From: a virus | Direction: 5' to 3' (one strand) | DNA length: 25,630 bases | IMG/VR virus record: IMGVR_UViG_3300025917_000057 | Span: 1 to 25,630 of that record | Part shown: positions 11,583 to 17,036 of the stretch, in pieces | How positions within the stretch are numbered: position 1 is the first letter of the stretch | Layout: every line of letters begins with the position of its first letter | Position numbers and translations under genes: made by a program | Notes under the pieces: model-generated | Seen by the model: only the letters and a program-made list of their open reading frames with translations | What the model was told of the DNA's origin: nothing | Database searches by the model: none

Positions 11583-11885
11583 ATGGTCACGATGGAAGTC
11601 GAGATGCACGCCTTCGCGGAGGGGAAGATCCGGACGGTCACGCTGCCGCGGCTGGTCACGCCCGGCCTGGGCGCGGCCTTCGAGTTCGGCCAGAACGACT
11701 TCGCCACCGAGGAGGATCGGGCCCAGGGCCTGCCCTCGGTGAGCGTCGGCGACATCATCCGGTTCGACGGCAAGCGGTTCGTGGTGCTGCCGGTCGGCTT
11801 CAAGGAAGTGCCCGCGGACTTCGCGCCCCCGGCCGACGATCGCGGCGGATTCTACGCCTACTCGCTGATGAAAGGAGGGGGCTGA
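11583..11885 (+). CDS. Conserved GQNDF/SVSVGD-motif protein, 100 residues
   Basis: ATG at 11583, one base after the previous TGA, with AAGGAGGG. Core: VEMHAFAEGKIRTVTLP (6-22), AAFEFGQNDFA (31-41) and PSVSVGDIIRFDGKRFVVLPVGFKEV (51-76). The GQNDF followed by SVSVGDxI and a GF strand is a pattern I recall from widespread proteins of phages and plasmids, without known function. A compact beta-rich fold is likely. Confidence 0.8.
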   Translation: MVTMEVEMHAFAEGKIRTVTLPRLVTPGLGAAFEFGQNDFATEEDRAQGLPSVSVGDIIRFDGKRFVVLPVGFKEVPADFAPPADDRGGFYAYSLMKGGG

Positions 11886-11886
11886 G

Positions 11887-12132
11887 ATGGCCACCTTCCC
11901 CGCCAAGCTGAGCGACAAGGTCGCGACGCTCCTGATCCTGGGCGTCAAGCAGCACGGGTCCTTCGATCCGGATCTCGCCCTGATGAGCGTCGAGGAGAGC
12001 TTCACGGTCCAGGAATGGAAGCAGGCGAGCGCCTTCCTCGGCTGGATTCACGCCCAGGGGCTGGTCTTCGGCCACGGCAATATCCAGAGCCGCTACCGCG
12101 AGTTCCTCGCGGCGCAGCGCGTGGTGAAGTGA
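11887..12132 (+). CDS. 81-residue protein, unknown
   Basis: ATG at 11887, one base after the preceding TGA, with AAAGGAGGGG. Mostly helical: LSDKVATLLILGVKQHG (8-24), LALMSVEESFTVQEWKQASAFLGWIHAQ (30-57) and YREFLAAQRVV. The EESFTVQEWKQASAFLGWIH region could be a winged-helix or other helical bundle. No recognised family. Its last base begins the next ATG (TGATG). Confidence 0.74.
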   Translation: MATFPAKLSDKVATLLILGVKQHGSFDPDLALMSVEESFTVQEWKQASAFLGWIHAQGLVFGHGNIQSRYREFLAAQRVVK

Positions 12133-12374
12133 TGCCCATGCGGTACACCCACGACTGCCCGCGCTGCGTCTACCTGGAGTCGCAGATCTTCCACGACGGG
12201 CGCCGCATGGACTGGTATCGCTGCTCGGGGGACGGGAGCACGATCCTCGCGCGCTTCAGCAGCAAGGGCTCCGACTACTGGAGCATGCCGATCGCCATGG
12301 TGCTCGCGGCGGAGCGGATCACGCCGATGATCGCCAGAGCGCGCACGATTCTCGACAAGCCGGAGGTGACGTGA
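12132..12374 (+). CDS. 80-residue protein with N-terminal CxxC
   Basis: ATG at 12132, formed with the last base of the previous stop. HDC9-P-R-C12 and C31-S-G-D-G-S-T-I-L-A-R-F, with WYRC strand, suggest a small metal-bound sheet showing DxYxC ... ARFSSxGxDYWS, which I recall from phage hypothetical proteins. The C-terminal helix reads MVLAAERITPMIARARTIL. No enzymatic signature. Confidence 0.76.
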   Translation: MPMRYTHDCPRCVYLESQIFHDGRRMDWYRCSGDGSTILARFSSKGSDYWSMPIAMVLAAERITPMIARARTILDKPEVT

Positions 12375-12772
12375 TGAGACTGGCGGGGTCGGGCAAGCTG
12401 GTGACGCAGATCGCGAGCCTGGTGGACGCGCGCCGGACCTGCATCGAGCGGAAAAACACGGAGTGGATCGAGAAGCATACCGACAGCCTGAAGGCCATCG
12501 AGGCCAGGCTGCCGTCCGGTTCGGGCTGGGACAGCGGAACCACGATCGACCTGGTGAAGTCCACGCCCGAGAAGCTCGTGCTCTTCGGCAGCTACCACCA
12601 CATGAACGACGGCGGCATGTACGACGGTTGGACGGATCACGAGATCATCGTGACGCCGAGCCTCCAATTCGGCTTCAACGTGAAGGTGACGGGGCGGGAT
12701 CGCAACGACATCAAGGAGTATCTGGCGGGCCTCTTCCTGGAGGCCCTGGGGCAGGAGGTCCCCGCGGCATGA
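12374..12772 (+). CDS. Conserved phage protein with HHMNDGG-YDGWT motif, 132 residues
   Basis: ATG at 12374 is preferred because it overlaps the stop by one base (TGATG); a GTG one codon upstream is the alternative. The order IASLVDARRTCIERKNTEWIEKH (about 12-34), LPSGSGWDSGTTIDL, KLVLFGSYHHMNDGGMYDGWTDHEIIVTPSL and GRDRNDIKEYLAGLF is a pattern I recall as common in phages of many hosts. The His/Asp-rich HHMND ... DGWTDH could bind a metal. Function unknown despite wide occurrence. Confidence 0.85.
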   Translation: MRLAGSGKLVTQIASLVDARRTCIERKNTEWIEKHTDSLKAIEARLPSGSGWDSGTTIDLVKSTPEKLVLFGSYHHMNDGGMYDGWTDHEIIVTPSLQFGFNVKVTGRDRNDIKEYLAGLFLEALGQEVPAA

Positions 12773-13278
12773 GCGAGAGCGAGCACATCAGCGTCGGCAC
12801 CGTTCAGGTCCGCGGCCGGGATTTCCCGGTGGTGCTGGACCCCCGCAGCTTCCGGTTCGCGACCGCGGTCGGCGCGGTCCGGATCGAGGCGACCAATCGC
12901 GAGGATCTGGAAAAGCGGATCAGCCAGGAGGTCACCCGGCAGAGGGTCGAGCACCGCATCCCGGTCGTACTCCAGACCCCGGGAGGGTACGAGCGCGCGA
13001 TCCTGCGGGGGCGGAACGAACGGACGGGGGAGGCGCTGTTCACGCGCGTCTCCGATGGCGAGAAGTTCGCGGAGAAGCATCCGACGGTCGTCGCGCTGGG
13101 CCAGCAGGTGAGCGACGCGGACCTCGCCGAGATGAATCGCCTGCACGACGCCTTCCTGGCCGCGCGCGCCGCCGAGTACGAGTACCTACGCCAGCGGGTG
13201 CCGAAGGGGCAGTTCCTCTCGGCCTGGAGTCTCCTCAACGAGGCGGAGCAGGCCGCCGTCGCAGCGGCCACGCCATGA
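12769..13278 (+). CDS. 169-residue protein, unknown
   Basis: ATG at 12769 in an ATGA overlap. Strand-rich N-terminal part (VGTVQVRGRDFPVVLDPRSFRFATAVGAVRIEA) with a helix NREDLEKRISQEVTRQ, then IPVVLQTPGGYERAILRGRNERTGEALFTR resembling a small barrel, and a long C-terminal helix pair (ADLAEMNRLHDAFLAARAAEYEYLRQ). No family recognised. Coupled to the next gene by ATGA. Confidence 0.76.
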   Translation: MSESEHISVGTVQVRGRDFPVVLDPRSFRFATAVGAVRIEATNREDLEKRISQEVTRQRVEHRIPVVLQTPGGYERAILRGRNERTGEALFTRVSDGEKFAEKHPTVVALGQQVSDADLAEMNRLHDAFLAARAAEYEYLRQRVPKGQFLSAWSLLNEAEQAAVAAATP

Positions 13279-13532
13279 CCACCGACCTGGGCCGGGCTGG
13301 CGTGAAATCGCCGCCCACGCTGCTCCACCTGGACCAGCCGGAGGTCACCTGGCTGATCGGTGTCGTCGGCGCCAAGCTCCGCAAGCTCCGGCGGCATCAC
13401 GCCTCCGAGCGGGCGGCCCGACGCCGGGAGATGGCGGGGGTCGAACCCTATGGCGCGCGCCGCGACCGGGAGAAGTACGAGATCGAGGGGGCCGAGCGGG
13501 TCCTCGCCAAGCTGAAAGGAGGCCTACCATGA
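13275..13532 (+). CDS. 85-residue basic coiled-coil-like protein
   Basis: ATG at 13275, ATGA overlap both sides. After LLHLDQPEVTWLIGVVGAKLRKLRRHHASERAARRREMAG (17-56) it ends in a charged helix YEIEGAERVLAKLKGG. High Arg/Lys/Glu content suggests a helical hairpin. The gene precedes a membrane protein and a lipoprotein, so it may belong with them, but no function is evident. Confidence 0.72.
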   Translation: MTTDLGRAGVKSPPTLLHLDQPEVTWLIGVVGAKLRKLRRHHASERAARRREMAGVEPYGARRDREKYEIEGAERVLAKLKGGLP

Positions 13533-13651
13533 CGGAGGCGGAGTTCCTCGCCTGGGGGCAGGACATCGAGTGGACCTTGCGGAAGACGAAGTGGGGCTGG
13601 GCGCTGGTGCTGGCGCTGCTGGCGCTGGTGCTCACCGGCGGAGGCGGCTAA
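13529..13651 (+). CDS. 40-residue single-span membrane protein
   Basis: ATG at 13529 overlaps the previous stop; TAA at 13649-13651 shares a base with the next ATG (TAATG). An acidic N-terminus (TEAEFLAWGQDIEWT) and basic RKTK precede one hydrophobic helix WGWALVLALLALVLTG (23-38), so the N-terminus would lie inside. Position next to a lipoprotein gene is reminiscent of small lysis or spanin-associated genes, but the protein is too short for an inner spanin. Confidence 0.68.
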   Translation: MTEAEFLAWGQDIEWTLRKTKWGWALVLALLALVLTGGGG

Positions 13652-14016
13652 TGCGACGCCTCTGGCGGCGGGCCTGGAGCATTCTCAGCGGGCGGGACCG
13701 GCAGATCCGACGGCGCCTCGGCCTGCTCGCGCTCGGCGGACTGGTGCTGACGGCCTGCACCCACTACACCCACGAGCCCCGCGTGAGCCTGGACCAGCAC
13801 CGGGCGGACCTGGAGGCCTGCCGCCTGGAGGCCAAGGGCCTCGTGCTGGTGACGCCCATCATCGGGCAGAGCCCGGTCGTGGTGGCGGCCAACGGGGTCG
13901 GCGTCGCGGTCACGATTGTGGAGGAGTACCAGCAGACGCAGCGCGAGTTCCGGTGCATGGAGGCCAAGGGCTACCGCGTCTCCGGGCTCACGTTCAGCCG
14001 CTGGGGCTACAAGTGA
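13651..14016 (+). CDS. Phage lipoprotein, 121 residues
   Basis: ATG at 13651. A very basic N-region is followed by LGLLALGGLVL (23-33) and a lipobox L33-T-A-C36, so the mature protein should start at Cys36 and be lipid-anchored outside the cytoplasm. The mature part has a charged helix with EACRLEAKG, a Gly/Val-rich hydrophobic segment (QSPVVVAANGVGVAVTIV, about 73-90) and the ending REFRCMEAKGYRVSG. Could be an outer-spanin-like, exclusion or host-modifying lipoprotein; not decided by sequence. Confidence 0.8.
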   Translation: MRRLWRRAWSILSGRDRQIRRRLGLLALGGLVLTACTHYTHEPRVSLDQHRADLEACRLEAKGLVLVTPIIGQSPVVVAANGVGVAVTIVEEYQQTQREFRCMEAKGYRVSGLTFSRWGYK

Positions 14017-14270
14017 TCCGCCAGATCTACTGCTGGCTCCGAGGCTCCAGGCGCCGCGCCGCCGCGGACGTCCATCCTCCGCCACCCGGCTGCGTGACTG
14101 GAGACCATGCCGTGAAGCCCTCTGACTACTGGCCGGACGGGAAGACCGTCTTTCGTTGGGAACGCAGCCGAGGGGCGAGCGCAACGCGGCAGTGTCCGCG
14201 GTGTGGCGAATTTGTCACGATCGACGCGGCGCGGGCGCCGATGATCCCGCCGAATCTGTATCCGCGATGA
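14013..14270 (+). CDS. 85-residue protein with C-terminal CxxC, GTG start
   Basis: GTG at 14013 overlaps the lipoprotein stop (GTGA). The first nine residues MIRQIYCWL equal those of the next gene. A Pro-rich stretch (VHPPPPGC) follows, then SDYWPDGKTVFRWERSR and C61-P-R-C64. Internal GTG starts exist (at Val28 and Val34). The stop overlaps the next ATG. It may be a mosaic in which a new body was joined to a duplicated N-terminus. Confidence 0.68.
   Translation: MIRQIYCWLRGSRRRAAADVHPPPPGCVTGDHAVKPSDYWPDGKTVFRWERSRGASATRQCPRCGEFVTIDAARAPMIPPNLYPR
14014..14038 (+). repeat. 25-bp direct repeat, copy 1 (gene starts)
   Basis: Identical to 14268-14292. It covers codons 1-9 of the 14013-14270 gene (all but the first base) and encodes IRQIYCWL. 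The copies are 254 bp apart, each at the very start of a gene. Confidence 0.85.
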
Positions 14271-14593
14271 TCCGCCAGATCTACTGCTGGCTGCTCCACT
14301 ACCGGTCGTTTGCCAGCCTCACCGCCGAGTTGGACGCCGCCAACCGAGAGATCGCTACGCAGGATGAAGCCCTGCATCAGGCCGACGCCCGCATCCATGC
14401 ACTGGAGGCCGCGCTGCGCTCCACGATCCTCCGCGTCCGGCACTTCTCGTATGTCCGGAAGGCGGCCGTGGTCATCCACGCGCCGCTCAGTAATCACGGG
14501 GTCGCGGAGGCTTGCCGGATCTGCGACACCCTGGCCACGCAGCCCTCGATACCGCCCGAGCAGGCGATGCCGAAGGGGACCCCGAAGGCCTGA
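14267..14593 (+). CDS. 108-residue coiled-coil protein
   Basis: ATG at 14267, ATGA overlap. After the shared MIRQIYCWL it has a clear coiled coil (about residues 17-52, ASLTAELDAANREIATQ and on to EAALR), then a middle part YVRKAAVVIHAP and a C-terminal C83-R-I-C86. The hydrophobic start plus coiled coil recalls inner-membrane spanin shape, but the hydrophobic stretch is too short to span a membrane. Function unknown. Confidence 0.75.
   Translation: MIRQIYCWLLHYRSFASLTAELDAANREIATQDEALHQADARIHALEAALRSTILRVRHFSYVRKAAVVIHAPLSNHGVAEACRICDTLATQPSIPPEQAMPKGTPKA
14268..14292 (+). repeat. 25-bp direct repeat, copy 2 (gene starts)
   Basis: Second copy of the block at 14014-14038, at the start of the 14267-14593 gene. 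Confidence 0.85.
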
Positions 14594-14741
14594 AAATGTG
14601 CGCCTCTTCCGGCCCAAACCGTAGTACCGTCGGCGTGCCTTCCACTGGTCCCTGAGGGGGGCGCACCCGGCGCCGAGACCAGTGGCATCTGGCTCCTGGA
14701 CATCCCCCGCCGCACCCATTTTTTCGGGAGGTCGAGCCCAG
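14594..14741 (+). ncRNA. 148-bp non-coding gap with two interleaved stems
   Basis: No supported gene. A 9-bp perfect inverted repeat CCACTGGTC (14642-14650) / GACCAGTGG (14677-14685) interleaves with a 7-bp one, GTGCGCC (14598-14604) / GGCGCAC (14660-14666). Both stems together would form a pseudoknot; alternatively they compete. The gap ends in TTTTTT (14719-14724 region) and the ribosome site GGGAGG of the next gene. May be a regulatory leader, a terminator or a small RNA. Confidence 0.4.
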
Positions 14742-14996
14742 ATGGACGAGGCCCCCGCCTCCCCTGCCGCGTTGCGTGAGCAGATCCGCTGTCGGATGCA
14801 TCTCGGGACGCTGCCCGCCCGCCAACCCCCGCGGGTGTGGGGCGGGCCCGGCAACGGGGGCGACGCCTGCGGGGGCTGTGGGCGGCAGATCGCGAAGACC
14901 CAGCTAGAGATCGAGTTGGACGCGGAGGGGCGCGTCTACCACGCCCACGTGCAGTGTTTCCTGCTCTGGTCCCGCCTCCTGACGGAGGCCGAGTAA
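14742..14996 (+). CDS. 84-residue zinc protein (CxxC ... HxxC)
   Basis: ATG at 14742 with GGGAGG nine bases upstream; the open frame further up lies in the structured gap. A helix ALREQIRCRMHLGTLP (10-25), W33-GGPGNGG, C43-G-G-C46 and H69-V-Q-C72 give one zinc site. The layout 'RIxxxLxxGxLPxxxPxxxWxGxGxGxxCxxC ... HxxCxxLW' is one I recall from small bacterial and phage proteins of unknown role. Ends in TAA, rare in this window. Confidence 0.8.
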   Translation: MDEAPASPAALREQIRCRMHLGTLPARQPPRVWGGPGNGGDACGGCGRQIAKTQLEIELDAEGRVYHAHVQCFLLWSRLLTEAE

Positions 14997-15018
14997 AAGG
15001 CGTCGCATTTCTTCGTGT

Positions 15019-15032
15019 GCCGGGGGCCCGGC
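15019..15032 (+). promoter_or_regulatory. Short GC hairpin before 15047 gene
   Basis: GCCGGG and CCCGGC face each other around GG, 15 bases before the ATG at 15047. It could slow or block ribosome entry or mark the end of the preceding transcript. No T-run. Confidence 0.3.
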
Positions 15033-15046
15033 AGTACGATGCCGGT

Positions 15047-15496
15047 ATGGGGGTCAGCAACTGCCTGATCTTCGCCCTCTGGCGGTGGGTCACGCGCGGG
15101 GGCTACCTCATCCTCCGGCGCTCGCATCATGGCTGGTGGCCGCACGTGCTCTGGTCCAGCCATCTCCGCAACGCCGAGATCGAGCACTACGTGCCCCGGC
15201 GGTACTCGCAACACTTCGCGCCGTTCCACAAGATCCTGTTCCGCGGCGATGTCTCGCGCGCGGATCGCTTGAAGCCGATGACGCCCGCGGAATTGCTGGG
15301 CCTCAAGCCCGAGGACCTGCCGCCCGATGGCGGCCAGCGGCTGGGTCAGCCCCGGCGCCGTCACCTGACGTGTGTGTTGCGCGCGACCTATGGCACCTGG
15401 AAACCCAGGTGGCGGCCGATCCACGGCGAGGCCATCAGGCCCAGGGCCAACACGATCAGCAGGAGGAAGATCGGCCAGAGTCCCGCGCGGGGGTGA
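15047..15496 (+). CDS. Conserved phage protein, 149 residues, end overlaps antisense gene
   Basis: ATG at 15047 begins MGVSNCLIFALWRWVTRGGYLILRRSHHGWWPHVLWSS and leads to IEHYVPRR ... FHKILFRGDVSRAD (about 46-73). The NCLIFA start, RRSH, PHxLW and LFRGxVxxxD order is a pattern I recall from phage hypothetical proteins of about 80-100 residues. The remaining C-terminal 75 residues are basic and of low complexity, and the last 109 bases overlap the antisense gene 15388-15573, so the tail may be an extension past a lost stop. Function unknown. Confidence 0.72.
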   Translation: MGVSNCLIFALWRWVTRGGYLILRRSHHGWWPHVLWSSHLRNAEIEHYVPRRYSQHFAPFHKILFRGDVSRADRLKPMTPAELLGLKPEDLPPDGGQRLGQPRRRHLTCVLRATYGTWKPRWRPIHGEAIRPRANTISRRKIGQSPARG

Positions 15497-15573
15497 TCGG
15501 CCGCGACGGGCGCGGCCAGCGCCTGGCGCTCCAGGTCCAGGATGTCCGGGGCCTCCGGGCGATCGTCCATCAT
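15388..15573 (-). CDS. 61-residue single-span membrane protein
   Basis: ATG at 15573 overlaps the stop of the lipoprotein gene (ATGA). Acidic N-terminus MMDDRPEAPDILDLERQ, then a hydrophobic helix LWPIFLLLIVLALGLMA (about 36-52) and SPWIGRHLGFQVP. Last visible gene of the minus-strand lysis-type cluster. A role as small holin, antiholin or spanin partner is possible from position and topology only. Its 3' part lies opposite the 15047-15496 gene. Confidence 0.7.
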   Translation of the reverse strand: MMDDRPEAPDILDLERQALAAPVAADHPRAGLWPIFLLLIVLALGLMASPWIGRHLGFQVP

Positions 15574-15800
15574 CACTTCGCCTTCAGCAGCCGCTGGCGG
15601 GCCGCCTCGAAGGCGCGGAGCTTGTCGAGCCACTTGCTAAAGGCCTGCATGTCGTCCTGATCCAGGCAGAAAGCCCCCTGCTCGGTCAGCGTGAACTTGG
15701 TCTTGGGCCAGGCCGGGAAGTCGAGCGCGGGCTCGGCGTGGAAGACCGCCGAGCAGCCGGGGCACACGAGGAGGAGCAGCAGGAGGCCCCAGCGCCTCAC
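15573..15800 (-). CDS. Small lipoprotein, probable outer-spanin-like
   Basis: 75 residues, GTG start at 15800 overlapping the preceding TGA. MRRWGLLLLLLVCPGC16 is a lipoprotein signal with Cys16 as probable lipid site (lipobox C-P-G-C is atypical at -3/-2). The mature part FHAEPALDFPAWPKTKFTLTEQGAFCLDQDDMQAFSKWLDKL ends in a basic helix. Short phage lipoproteins directly behind a one-helix coiled-coil gene commonly form the spanin pair that fuses inner and outer membranes at lysis; this is inference from context, and implies a Gram-negative host. Confidence 0.7.
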   Translation of the reverse strand: MRRWGLLLLLLVCPGCSAVFHAEPALDFPAWPKTKFTLTEQGAFCLDQDDMQAFSKWLDKLRAFEAARQRLLKAK

Positions 15801-16051
15801 TCCTTGCCCTCCAGCTTGTCGTTGACCGAGTCCAGCAGGTCCTGGCCTGTCTTGTCGGGTTCGTGGTCAATCCGCTCGTTGGTGCGCAGCAGGCGCTCGC
15901 GCTCGACCTCCTGCCGGGCCTTCTGGCGCTCCAGCGACAACTGCAGCCGCCGGAGCACGGAGCTATCCCCGAAGTAGGCGGCCAGCCACTTCACCCCCGT
16001 GGCCAACCCCCCGAGGATGGCGATGATCGCGCTCAGCGCGCCGACGGTCAT
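15797..16051 (-). CDS. Membrane-anchored coiled-coil protein, inner-spanin-like
   Basis: 84 residues, ATG at 16051 with AAAAGG just upstream. A hydrophobic helix VGALSAIIAILGGLATGVKW (3-22) is followed by a charged coiled coil (about 32-65: RRLQLSLERQKARQEVERER and on). N-terminal anchor plus coiled coil, followed by a lipoprotein gene in overlap, fits an Rz-type inner spanin, though shorter than usual (84 against about 120-150). It could also be a small structural membrane protein. Confidence 0.68.
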   Translation of the reverse strand: MTVGALSAIIAILGGLATGVKWLAAYFGDSSVLRRLQLSLERQKARQEVERERLLRTNERIDHEPDKTGQDLLDSVNDKLEGKE

Positions 16052-16207
16052 GCGGAACCTTTTACCCGGTTGGTTATTCCGGACATGGACATTCCGGGCT
16101 CGGCCGTGCTGCGAAAAGCCCTGGTAATTCGCGGCCCGGGGCGTCTGGCGTCATCCTTGCCTGTCGGAAACGCGAGGTCAAATTCTGTCTTCCCGGAGAG
16201 ATCCTCT

Positions 16208-16495
16208 ATGGCGCAGACCTGGCAGACGCGGTTGGAGCAGGCCATTCGGCAGCGCGCGGTGGAGCAGCCGTGCCTCGGTGACGAGGTGCGGATCTTGGAC
16301 TCGGGCCTGATGATCCGGAAGCTCCCGCTGAAGGGACGCTGTGGCTGCGTGCCGCTGGTCTTCGAGACCACGCCGGGCGGGCCCTGGCGGACGGCGATTG
16401 AGACGTGCCCCGTGCACCTCAGCATGATCCAGCGGTCGAGCGATCGGGCGATGGCGCGGGCGCGCGAGGAGCAGGACGCGCTGGCCCCCGTCTAG
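16208..16495 (+). CDS. Lone plus-strand gene, 95 residues, Cys/His motif
   Basis: ATG at 16208 with GGAGAG upstream; the open frame further up is not supported by a ribosome site. The protein has a helical start QTRLEQAIRQRAVEQPC, strands DEVRILDSGLMIRKLPLKG, then C45-G-C47 and C67-P-V-H70, and an Arg-rich helix at the end. The CxC ... CxxH set may bind zinc, like many early proteins here. It lies alone between minus-strand lysis genes and ends in TAG just before a strong hairpin, as expected of an independently expressed inserted gene (moron). Confidence 0.7.
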   Translation: MAQTWQTRLEQAIRQRAVEQPCLGDEVRILDSGLMIRKLPLKGRCGCVPLVFETTPGGPWRTAIETCPVHLSMIQRSSDRAMARAREEQDALAPV

Positions 16496-16505
16496 CGCCC
16501 GCTCT

Positions 16506-16543
16506 CGGGGCCCCGGGCCCGTACGGCTGGACCCGGAGCCCCG
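16506..16543. terminator. Bidirectional hairpin between converging genes
   Basis: CGGGGC (16506-16511), one mismatch, CCGGG (16513-16517), 14-base loop, CCCGG (16532-16536), mismatch, GCCCCG (16538-16543): an 11-pair stem. It sits between the ends of a plus-strand gene (16495) and a minus-strand gene (16552). No T-run follows on either strand, so termination would be hairpin-only or factor-assisted. Confidence 0.6.
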
Positions 16544-16551
16544 GACGATGG

Positions 16552-16959
16552 TCACCGCCCGCGCGCGATCCCCGTGGGCCCCTCCTTCTGCTGGGCGTAG
16601 ACCTGATGCGCCGCCACGGCGGTCCCGCCGGTCAGCGCGGCCACGATGAGGCTGAAGTCGAAGCCAGGGTAGCCGAGCTTGGTGGCCAGGAAGCCCTGGA
16701 GGAAGGCCACGACGGGGCCGGAGGCCATGGCGATCAGCGGCATGAGCCAGCCGTACTTGTCCGTGAGGTAGGGCAGATAGAACTTGATGACCTGCACCAC
16801 GCACATGACGCCCGCGGTGTTGATCAAGACCGCCAGCAGTTCCTTCATCGAGGGCGGCGTGACGGTGCCCACCTGCTGCGCGATGCCCGCATCCACCCAG
16901 ACCAGCGAGAGCACGAGCGCGCCGAGCGCACTCAGGAACCACCGCGAGACCTTGTCCAT
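16552..16959 (-). CDS. Holin-like multi-span membrane protein
   Basis: 135 residues, ATG at 16959 with GGAGGAGG just upstream. Hydrophobic stretches lie at about 7-27 (possibly a signal peptide ending near AGIA), 41-61 (LLAVLINTAGVMCVVQVIKF), 71-94 (WLMPLIAMASGPVVAFLQGF) and 102-121, then a short charged tail. Size, number of helices and location beside spanin-like genes and the tail gene fit a phage holin, which makes the hole that triggers lysis. No endolysin is recognised in the window. Could also be another small phage membrane protein. Confidence 0.7.
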   Translation of the reverse strand: MDKVSRWFLSALGALVLSLVWVDAGIAQQVGTVTPPSMKELLAVLINTAGVMCVVQVIKFYLPYLTDKYGWLMPLIAMASGPVVAFLQGFLATKLGYPGFDFSLIVAALTGGTAVAAHQVYAQQKEGPTGIARGR

Positions 16960-17036
16960 GGCTGTCCTCCTCCGTGTCGAGTCGTGATGTGTCCGCACGA
17001 CTAGTGTAGGAGGGGGACCCCCCGCACCCCGCATTC

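Noticed and set aside
13529-14016. Membrane protein plus lipoprotein as a definite spanin pair
   Set aside because: The membrane protein has only 40 residues and no coiled coil; the pair at 15573-16051 fits better.
14596-14655. 19-residue frame starting MCASSGPNRS
   Set aside because: No ribosome site, overlaps the interleaved stems, and no coding pattern; more likely non-coding.
16081-16090. GGACATGGAC as a tenth promoter copy
   Set aside because: Only 10 bases match; no -10 or -35 boxes around it. Mentioned only as a possible remnant.
16981-17015. TACACT upstream of the holin-like gene as a tenth promoter copy
   Set aside because: On the minus strand TACACT is present but the spacer (GC-rich CCCCC runs) and the TGTGC are absent, and no -35 box is seen.
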